Origin: Acidobacteriota bacterium
GTDB lineage: Bacteria > Acidobacteriota > Terriglobia > Terriglobales > Acidobacteriaceae
DNA length: 24,479 nt
Direction: 5' to 3'
Assembly: GCA_021793595.1 (NCBI GenBank)
Contig: JAJYSL010000046.1
Location: forward strand, 1-24,479
Positions 1 through 4,616 of this stretch are shown here, piece after piece. The position numbers and the translations under genes are program-made. Position 1 is the stretch's first letter. Every line of letters starts with the position of its first letter. The notes below the pieces were generated by a model that made no database searches, had not been told where the DNA came from, and worked only from the letters and a program-made list of their open reading frames with translations.

Positions 1-162
1 GCTGGAAATCGGCAAGCTCTTCGCGAACTCGCGATTTTCAAGGGCTTTTCGCTTTGAACACCTTCGTTTTATAGAGTGCTGCACTCGGATTCGGCCGCAA
101 ATCAACGCTGGGATGCCGAATCGCCGGGAAAAATGGGGAAACTCCAGTTACTTTGTTATTGA

Positions 163-377
163 CAAGCGTGGAATACGGCCAAGAAGCGGGCAGGAGTCGA
201 ATGCCGTCTCCATGACCTCCGGCATCACTTGCTCACGGCTTCGTCCGAAACGCAGACTTCCGACTCGGCGATTCTTGCTATTGCCGGCACTTGAGCCGGG
301 TGATGCTGGAGCGTTACAGCCACGTCCGCGCGAAGGCAAAGCGTGATGCCGTCAAGGCGATCGAAATAAACCGCTAA
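163..377 (+). pseudogene. Tyrosine recombinase (phage/island integrase), decayed C-terminal remnant
   Basis: Only the catalytic C-terminal end of a tyrosine-type site-specific recombinase can be read. In frame from 163, the codons give QAWNTAKKRAGVECRL followed by HDLRHH (211-228), the box II R-x-x-H signature. The match continues to SAILAIAG and then loses frame at about 288. One base appears deleted inside what should be an AIAGH-LSR stretch. From 291 the adjacent frame continues with LSRVMLERYSHVR, which holds the nucleophilic tyrosine (315-317), and ends at TAA 375-377. Just upstream, a TGA at 160-162 interrupts the first frame. The frameshift and stop make it a pseudogene. It reads toward the tRNA-Pro gene 98 bp away, the usual layout for an integrase beside its attachment site. 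The N-terminal part is either outside the window or too decayed to recognise. Confidence 0.8.
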
Positions 378-388
378 AGACCGCAAAC

Positions 389-413
389 GTGGGGCCCGGT
401 TGAGGGTCCCCAC
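389..413. terminator. Strong hairpin downstream of the integrase remnant
   Basis: Arms GTGGGGCCC (389-397) and GGGTCCCCAC (404-413) pair with one bulged T around a six-base loop. It lies 11 bp after the recombinase stop and before the 3' end of the tRNA gene. There is no clear T-run, so a role as transcription terminator is only a guess. Confidence 0.35.
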
Positions 414-475
414 AAATTCCCCCACAATGAGCGCTGATTTCCCAAAATAGAAATTTGTAAGCAGTTGATCTGAAT

Positions 476-552
476 TGGTCGGGACGGGCAGATTTGAACT
501 GCCGACCCCTCGCACCCCAAGCGAGTGCTCTACCAGGCTGAGCCACGTCCCG
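476..552 (-). tRNA. tRNA-Pro, anticodon GGG, CCA encoded
   Basis: On the minus strand the sequence folds as a full 77-nt cloverleaf. The acceptor arm is CGGGACG paired with CGTCCCG, and the D arm includes GGCTCAGCCTGGTAGAGC. The anticodon stem CTCGC/GCGAG frames the loop TTGGGGT, giving anticodon GGG (proline, reads CCC/CCU). The T arm contains GTTCAAATC, and the 3' end is A-CCA, with CCA genomically encoded at 476-478. Its 3' end faces the decayed integrase, so the gene probably served as an integration target. Confidence 0.96.
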
Positions 553-632
553 ACGGTCGCGTTCAAGGATGAACGCAGGGTCTTGCACAGTTTACACTGC
601 TGCATCGACCCAAAACATCCTCCACAAAATTT

Positions 633-905
633 CTATGCAGTCGGAGGAACATATTCCTTCGGCATGGCCGAGCCTTCGCCGAAGAAGAACTGGTTCATCT
701 GCTCCACCAGAAATTCCTGCGCCTCGGGGGTCCACGGCTGCAGGCGATACTCATTCAGCAGCATCTTCTGCCGCTCCAACCACTCGCCCCATGCCTGTTT
801 GGAGACGTTGTGATAAATCTTGTTGCCGAAATCGCTGTCGAAAGGCGGCTCGTCGAGCCCTTCCATTTGCGTCTTATACTTCGCGCATTGAACCATGTGT
901 GCCAT
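633..905 (-). CDS. yggX: Probable Fe(2+)-trafficking protein (YggX family)
   Basis: The 90-residue product matches the YggX family in length and sequence. It opens MAHMVQC with the conserved cysteine at position 7. It carries the typical run of EGLD-PPF, NKIYHNVSKQAWGEW, a LLNEYRL segment and a C-terminal FFFGEG. The family protects iron-sulfur proteins from oxidative damage and is proposed to handle labile Fe(II) in the cytoplasm. The ATG at 905 is chosen over an upstream in-frame TTG (920) because a GGAG Shine-Dalgarno lies nine bases before it and family members start here. It sits alone between the tRNA and a minus-strand gamma-carbonic-anhydrase-like gene that ends 66 bp upstream of it, so it may be co-transcribed from that gene. 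Confidence 0.9.
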   Translation of the reverse strand: MAHMVQCAKYKTQMEGLDEPPFDSDFGNKIYHNVSKQAWGEWLERQKMLLNEYRLQPWTPEAQEFLVEQMNQFFFGEGSAMPKEYVPPTA

Positions 906-970
906 GCTTGTTCGCTCCAAGAGAATTCTCTTCTCTAGTGTACGGTGTCGGGAATCAGTTTGCTTCCACT

Positions 971-1501
971 TCAGGATGTGGATGGGGCGCCGGATTCTTC
1001 CAAATAGATCTTGGTGTAGTCGAGATAATTTTTCGCGTAGGTCAAGATCGCCTCGCGGTCGGCGTCGGTGAGTTCGCGTCGCTGCTTACCGGGCACTCCA
1101 GCCCACAAGGTTCGCGGGGGGACGATGGTGCCTTCAGGAATCACTGCGCCGGCGGCGATGATGGAGCCCTCGCCGATGCGGGCGTTATTCAGGATCACGA
1201 CGCCCATGCCGATGAGGCAGGCATCTTCGACGATGCAGCCGTGGACCGTGGCGTTGTGGCCGATGGTGACCCAGTCGCCGACAATGACGGGATAGCGATA
1301 GCGCATGCCGTGCAGCACGGAGCAGTCCTGCACATTGGAGTTGGCGCCGATGCGGATGGAATGCACGTCGCCACGGATCACGGCGTTCATCCAGATGCTG
1401 GAATGCTCGCCAAGGGTGACGTCGCCGATGATTTGCGCCGAGACATCCACATAGCAGGACTGCGGAATGACGGGAGATTTGCCTTGATAGGAACGAATCA
1501 T
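971..1501 (-). CDS. Gamma-carbonic anhydrase-like hexapeptide-repeat protein
   Basis: This 176-residue protein has the left-handed beta-helix hexapeptide pattern of the YrdA/PaaY/CamH group (IIGDVTLGEHSSIWMNAVIRG and following repeats). The three zinc-ligand histidines of gamma-class carbonic anhydrases are present: H64 (SVLHG), H82 (TIGHN) and H87 (TVHG). R43-G-D45 and Q58-D59, also conserved in the group, are in place. The C-terminus is a charged helix (LTDADREAILTYAKNYLDY), as usual. Family members are trimeric cytoplasmic metalloproteins. Only some have measurable CO2-hydrating activity and others are acyl-CoA-related, so the substrate is not certain. The start is ATG at 1501. The gene is followed by yggX on the same strand. 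Confidence 0.9.
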   Translation of the reverse strand: MIRSYQGKSPVIPQSCYVDVSAQIIGDVTLGEHSSIWMNAVIRGDVHSIRIGANSNVQDCSVLHGMRYRYPVIVGDWVTIGHNATVHGCIVEDACLIGMGVVILNNARIGEGSIIAAGAVIPEGTIVPPRTLWAGVPGKQRRELTDADREAILTYAKNYLDYTKIYLEESGAPSTS

Positions 1502-1655
1502 ACGGATTGGGCCTGCTTTATTTTACGGGGCGGAAGGCGGGATTTCTGGACAGAGCGCGGAAAAGCCAAAGGTGTGCTCTTGGGGTTGGGAGGGGGTAGT
1601 TTGGAGGGCGTCATGCCAGGTCGGCATGGTATTTGCTGGCGACGGGGACATGCAT

Positions 1656-1681
1656 CCCAGGTCTCAGATGCGAGACCTGGG
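1656..1681. repeat. Palindromic intergenic repeat, copy 1
   Basis: A perfect 10-bp inverted repeat, CCCAGGTCTC (1656-1665) and GAGACCTGGG (1672-1681), has a six-base loop. It is preceded by GCAT and followed by GCACCCGG. The same arms recur at 2394-2419 and 4505-4530, with similar flanks (CACCC/CATCC after the 3' arm). It lies between the minus-strand lipoprotein gene and the carbonic-anhydrase-like gene. Multiple intergenic copies with conserved flanks fit a REP-like mobile palindrome. Confidence 0.85.
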
Positions 1682-1713
1682 GCACCCGGTGTGGTTGCAG
1701 CGGAGGGGTCAGC

Positions 1714-2007
1714 TCAGCGTCCTCCGCGGTAGGTTTCCACATAGCCACGATGGAAATTGTCGCGGTAGATGTGTGCCGGTTCGCCGGGAGGCACGGGCGG
1801 GTTGCGGAAGCGAGGATGACGATTCACGTTCGGCCGCATGCCCAGAGAGATATCGTGGCGTGCGGCTGCGACGCCGTTGTCAAACCCTTGACGGGCAACC
1901 ACGCCGGGAGGCGGCGGCGCGTAATAGGGAGGAGGTTGAGGGTGAGCGCAGCCGCTGAATGGAAGCAGAAACAGCGACAAACCTGCGATCGCGAACAATT
2001 TCTTCAT
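1714..2007 (-). CDS. Small proline-rich lipoprotein
   Basis: The 97-residue product starts with a short basic n-region and hydrophobic core (MKKLFAIAGLSLFLLPF), followed by the lipobox-like FSGC with Cys20, so it should be exported and lipid-anchored. The mature start is proline-rich (PQPPPYYAPPPPG). After it come two similar charged/aromatic motifs, QGFDNGVAAARHD and RDNFHRGYVETYRG, separated by a NRHPRFRNPPVPPG linker. The function is unknown. The repeated G-[FY]-x-x-G-x-x-x-[AY]-R pattern occurs in many small secreted proteins of uncertain role. The ATG at 2007 is supported by GAGG eight bases upstream and by the signal peptide. The frame runs further upstream, but that extension lacks coding character. 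Confidence 0.75.
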   Translation of the reverse strand: MKKLFAIAGLSLFLLPFSGCAHPQPPPYYAPPPPGVVARQGFDNGVAAARHDISLGMRPNVNRHPRFRNPPVPPGEPAHIYRDNFHRGYVETYRGGR

Positions 2008-2551
2008 GGTGACGACCTCGGTGAATGCGAGATGGTGAATGCGCCTGATGTTGCAGGCATTGCTCCCAAAACCGTGCGCGGGAACATGCAACAAGAAACA
2101 CTGCTGTTCGCGAAGAGTTGCGTCGGGGTGGAAATAAACGACGGAGTTGTGGGCGCTCCCTAGAGCGACATGCAAGCTGCGGTCCACACCTCTGTATTGC
2201 CAGACAGGGCGCACCTGCTAGTTGAACTCCGGCGATAACCTGCCGTTGGATTTACCGCCAGAGCCAGTTGTCGGGGGCAGATCGTAGCCCCTTTCGACAA
2301 TCATGCTTCGGCATGTTGGGGGATGAGTTCTTCTCATCCCACTCAAGCCAACGGAGGGCTTGAATGGGGCACCCGGCGTGATGGTGCATCAATCCCAGGT
2401 CTCAGCTGCCAGACCTGGGACATCCGGACCATGGCGTCCCGGGTGTTTACTAAACTGTAACGGAGTAACCTCGCTCGCTTGTGTGGTATTGCAATGCCCA
2501 CACAATTAGTGGATTAGAACATGGTCAAAACATCTATAGATAGAAAAACCC
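2008..2551. other. Gene-free stretch rich in hairpins
   Basis: No convincing coding region is visible on either strand. The first part (to about 2290) shows no structure I can name. From 2298 to 2419 four hairpins stand in tandem, described separately. After 2440 the composition shifts to more A+T, marking the start of a poorer-coding segment that continues to rpsU. Confidence 0.6.
2298..2419. repeat. Tandem cluster of four palindromes, including repeat copy 2
   Basis: Four successive inverted repeats are seen. (1) CATGC-TTCG-GCATG (2302-2315), a C(UUCG)G tetraloop hairpin with outer CAA/TTG pairing. (2) GGGATGAG/CTCATCCC (2320-2340), perfect 8 bp with a five-base loop. (3) TCAAGCC/GGCTTGA (2343-2363), with loop AACGGAG. 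(4) CCCAGGTCT/AGACCTGGG (2394-2419), the second copy of the window's palindromic repeat. The tight packing looks like one composite repeat unit rather than chance. Confidence 0.75.
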
Positions 2552-2580
2552 TTGCACGCGACACCGATCCGGTGTAATGA
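2552..2580 (+). promoter_or_regulatory. Sigma-70-type promoter with a palindrome in its spacer
   Basis: TTGCAC (2552-2557) and TAATGA (2575-2580) are separated by exactly 17 bp. A 15-bp inverted repeat, ACACCG-ATC-CGGTGT (2561-2575), fills the downstream part of the spacer and touches the -10 box, a good place for a repressor or activator dimer. The likely transcript would start near 2587. It would cross the hairpin at 2619-2642 and could serve the small gene at 2869 and the ClpP-like gene at 3198. No regulator gene for it is visible. Confidence 0.5.
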
Positions 2581-2618
2581 TGAAGGATAGTCGAATTTCG
2601 GGAGTTTTAAAACACGAA

Positions 2619-2642
2619 CGCCCCAACGGAGAGGTTGGGGCG
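2619..2642. other. Perfect 9-bp hairpin with GGAGAG loop
   Basis: Arms CGCCCCAAC (2619-2627) and GTTGGGGCG (2634-2642) pair perfectly around the loop GGAGAG, about 30 bases into the transcript predicted from the promoter at 2552. On the plus strand no T-run follows. On the minus strand TTCGTGTTTT follows, so it could end a leftward transcript. The exposed ACGGA/GGA in the loop also resembles a CsrA-type recognition site, but no csrA is seen here. Confidence 0.5.
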
Positions 2643-2868
2643 CAAATTAGAGATCGCAATTCGTGCTTGCTTGGTGATTAAAAGCCGTAGCCTGATATTA
2701 CCTCTGTATCGCCCACCCAGTCAAGCCAAAAAGTTATCGAGGAGATGCCTGTCTCCAACGGGAGATAGGGAAGCTCTCTCTGGCCTAGTGTCGCGAACAC
2801 AAAGCCAGTACAGAACCCTTTCACCATTCACCGCGTGGGCGGAGTTGCTCACATCGAGGCTCAAGCAA

Positions 2869-3003
2869 ATGACAAAGCATATCCCAACGAAGGTAATTGA
2901 CCGCAGCTCGATAACAGGCCGCTTCGTGACCAAGCGGTACGCCGATAACCATCCACGTACAACCGAGCGAGAACACGTCCCAATCAGCAATCCTAAAAAA
3001 TAA
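2869..3003 (+). CDS. Small basic hypothetical protein (GRFVTKRYADNHPRTT type)
   Basis: The predicted 44-residue product is highly basic. Its core, SSITGRFVTKRYADNHPRTT, followed by EREHV and a lysine tail, resembles short bacterial hypothetical proteins with a G-[KR]-[FY]-V-[ST]-x-x-Y-[AV]-x-x-[HN]-P-x-T-T pattern. Their function is unknown to me. ATG 2869 is chosen because GAGG (2856-2859) stands nine bases upstream and the family-like part begins soon after. The in-frame extension back to 2635 overlaps a hairpin and has no coding character. A strong stem-loop (3010-3044) follows the TAA directly, and the ClpP-like gene starts 195 bp downstream on the same strand. Confidence 0.6.
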   Translation: MTKHIPTKVIDRSSITGRFVTKRYADNHPRTTEREHVPISNPKK

Positions 3004-3009
3004 CTAGTT

Positions 3010-3044
3010 TGCACTGGGCTCGGGAATACTTCGAGTCCAGTGCA
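3010..3044. other. 13-bp stem-loop between the small gene and the ClpP-like gene
   Basis: TGCACTGGGCTCG (3010-3022) pairs with CGAGTCCAGTGCA (3032-3044) through 13 pairs, one of them G-T, with a nine-base loop. It begins seven bases after the stop of the 44-residue gene. There is no T-run on the plus strand. On the minus strand a run of six T follows about 11 bases later. It could be an mRNA-stabilising element, a weak terminator, or part of a repeat. Confidence 0.6.
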
Positions 3045-3197
3045 CGGTCTGGAGGGCGCCTGGCGGCCCTAGGAACAAGATTTATACACAGTGGTTGCTT
3101 GGCGGCAATGGAGTTCGGTTATCTCGCCCTCCGCTCCAGTTTAACGCAAAACAACAGAGAGAAACAGAACACGCTAAAAACACGTGTCGAGGGTAAC

Positions 3198-3803
3198 ATG
3201 GGAAATCCGCAAGTCTTATTCAGGCCGAATCCGACGCTTCAGGCGCCACCAAACACTGTCTATGTTTCGTTCTCTGCGGAGATCGTTCCGCACACAACAG
3301 AGAGCCTTATCGCCACCGTCACAAATCTCACCAATCAAGGAGTGAAGCAGATCTACTTGATGCTTTCGACGCCTGGCGGTTCCGTAATGCATGGGATGAA
3401 TATCTACAACGTCCTTCGGGCATTGCCCGTCGAGCTAATCACCCATAACGTCGGGAATGTGGACTCGATCGGGAATGCAGTTTTTCTGGCTGGCGCGAAG
3501 CGATACGCATGCCCACACTCCACGTTCATGTTCCATGGGGTCGGCTTCGATGTTCCGCAGCAGATGCGAATAGAGGAAAAATTCCTAAGAGAAAGGCTAG
3601 ATGGAATTACCAGCGATCAAAAGCGAATTGGCTCTGTCATCGAGGACAGAACCTCCATTACTAAGGAGGACATCGCCAAGCTCTTCCTCGAAGCCCAGAC
3701 CAAAGACGCGACATTTGCCGCTGGCTGTGGGATTGTTGATGAGGTTCGCGACGTTCAGATCCCCCCGGGCAGTTCCATAGTGTCCTTGGTATTCCAACGA
3801 TAA
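3198..3803 (+). CDS. ClpP-like serine protease (Clp protease/crotonase fold), orphan
   Basis: The 201-residue protein follows the ClpP fold: the SAEIVPHTTESLI strand-helix, the oxyanion segment LSTPGGSV (56-63), the serine nucleophile in NVDSIGNAVFLAG (Ser90), and the histidine in STFMFHG (His113). Asp170 (TKDATFAAG) is a candidate for the third triad member. The serine motif is D-S-I-G-N rather than the housekeeping A-S-M-G, so this is a divergent ClpP-like family, not the main ClpP. No ClpX, ClpA or other AAA+ partner lies nearby. ATG 3198 has GAGGG just upstream. The frame stays open back to 3009 but runs through the stem-loop and shows no family sequence. The gene lies in an A+T-richer, gene-poor segment, which suggests acquisition. 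Proteolytic activity and any unfoldase partner are unproven. Confidence 0.85.
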   Translation: MGNPQVLFRPNPTLQAPPNTVYVSFSAEIVPHTTESLIATVTNLTNQGVKQIYLMLSTPGGSVMHGMNIYNVLRALPVELITHNVGNVDSIGNAVFLAGAKRYACPHSTFMFHGVGFDVPQQMRIEEKFLRERLDGITSDQKRIGSVIEDRTSITKEDIAKLFLEAQTKDATFAAGCGIVDEVRDVQIPPGSSIVSLVFQR

Positions 3804-4210
3804 TCCGTTAAGCTCCATGATTGGCTCACTCATTTTGGGCGCTCCACATCTCCTGCACTAAGGGAATCGGCAGTCTACCCTACTTCCTTTAGTGTAGGCA
3901 AGTTTAATACCGTTTCATGCTTATTTAAATTAATCCGATCAAATTCGCAGTTAATCCAAACAATCATCGGATTGGATGCTTAAAGCTGCCCCGTCGAATT
4001 CATTGCAGTAGTGCCCTCTGGAAACCCGTTCCGTACATCTCTATTTAAATTATAGCTTCCGCTTCCTAACTATGAGCCATCCCGCTCCCGCTGCCATGCC
4101 AGCACGCATTCCGCCGCACATAGTGCGGACGCGCCAAATTCATAATCATCGCCACAAGTTGCGCCATTACCAACGAGTTGGGGGAACTATCGGAGCTGGG
4201 GGAAATACGG
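3804..4210. other. A+T-rich intergenic region with inverted repeats
   Basis: No gene is supported. CACTAA (3856-3861) and TTAGTG (3889-3894) form arms that could serve as a weak terminator for the ClpP-like gene. A perfect inverted repeat AATCCGAT (3932-3939) / ATCGGATT (3966-3973) is spaced 26 bp apart in very A+T-rich DNA. The remainder, up to the rpsU leader, shows nothing I can name. Confidence 0.5.
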
Positions 4211-4225
4211 TATTCTAAGGAGTGT

Positions 4226-4241
4226 CCAACCGGAGCGTTGG
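4226..4241 (+). promoter_or_regulatory. Short hairpin in the rpsU leader
   Basis: CCAAC (4226-4230) pairs with GTTGG (4237-4241), exposing CGGAGC in the loop. The stem ends where the probable ribosome binding site GGGGGTG (4241-4247) begins, so folding could influence S21 translation. The arms and the GGAG loop resemble the hairpin at 2619-2642. Confidence 0.4.
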
Positions 4242-4256
4242 GGGGTGTGATCTCAT

Positions 4257-4457
4257 TTGGCAGAAGTAAAGATTCAGGAAGGCGAACCGCTGGAGAATGC
4301 ACTGCGCCGCTTCAAGCGCAAGGTGCAGCAGGAAGACATTATTAAGGAAGTCAAGCGGCACTCGTACTACATGAAGCCAGGCGAGAAGATGCGCATGAAG
4401 CAGGCGTTGGCCCGCAAGCGCAACCGTAAGAAGGCTCGCAAGGAACAGACCGACTAA
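4257..4457 (+). CDS. rpsU: 30S ribosomal protein S21
   Basis: The 66-residue product has the S21 hallmarks: EGEPLENALRRFKRKVQQ, a central EVKRHSYYMKPGEK segment and a very basic C-terminal tail (KQALARKRNRKKARK). It belongs to the small ribosomal subunit platform near the anti-Shine-Dalgarno end of 16S rRNA. The start must be TTG 4257, because an in-frame TGA (4248-4250) lies three codons upstream and the family N-terminus (AEVKI) follows directly. GGGGGTG (4241-4247) is the likely ribosome binding site, nine bases away. The rare start codon and the leader hairpin suggest controlled translation. It converges with ppc. Confidence 0.95.
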   Translation: MAEVKIQEGEPLENALRRFKRKVQQEDIIKEVKRHSYYMKPGEKMRMKQALARKRNRKKARKEQTD

Positions 4458-4504
4458 TCGCGCCGATTTGTGACGGTGCGATGTCGTATGTGACGGCGGT
4501 GAAT

Positions 4505-4530
4505 CCCAGGTCTCAGAATCGAGACTTGGG
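4505..4530. repeat. Palindromic intergenic repeat, copy 3
   Basis: CCCAGGTCTC (4505-4514) pairs with GAGACTTGGG (4521-4530), with one G-T pair and a six-base loop. It is followed by GCACCC, as in copy 1. It lies 47 bp after the rpsU stop, in the convergent gap with ppc. See copies at 1656 and 2394. Confidence 0.85.
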
Positions 4531-4576
4531 GCACCCAAAGTTTTGAGGTTATCCGAAGAACTGCAACAGTAGTCTC

Positions 4577-4616
4577 AGGCCAGGACCGCTACGGCGATTC
4601 GGGCCTTCCTTTTTTT
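4577..4616 (+). terminator. Probable rho-independent terminator of rpsU
   Basis: AGGCC (4577-4581) pairs with GGCCT (4602-4606), followed by TCC and a run of seven T (4610-4616). The stem is short and the loop long, but the T-run and its place after rpsU support termination of the plus-strand transcript. The T-run overlaps the last bases of the convergent ppc gene. Confidence 0.55.

Noticed and set aside
569..1732. 387-codon open frame on the plus strand over yggX and the gamma-carbonic-anhydrase-like gene
   Set aside because: It lies opposite two well-supported genes and has no domain. It is an open antisense frame of G+C-rich DNA.
2635..3003. Full 122-codon frame as one protein
   Set aside because: The upstream part begins inside a hairpin and lacks coding character. 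Only the last 44 codons have a ribosome binding site and a family-like sequence.
3009..3197. N-terminal extension of the ClpP-like protein
   Set aside because: It runs through a 13-bp stem-loop and has no family sequence, while ATG 3198 has a good ribosome binding site.
1656..4530. The three palindromes considered as a CRISPR array
   Set aside because: Copies are hundreds to thousands of bases apart with no regular spacers and no cas genes.
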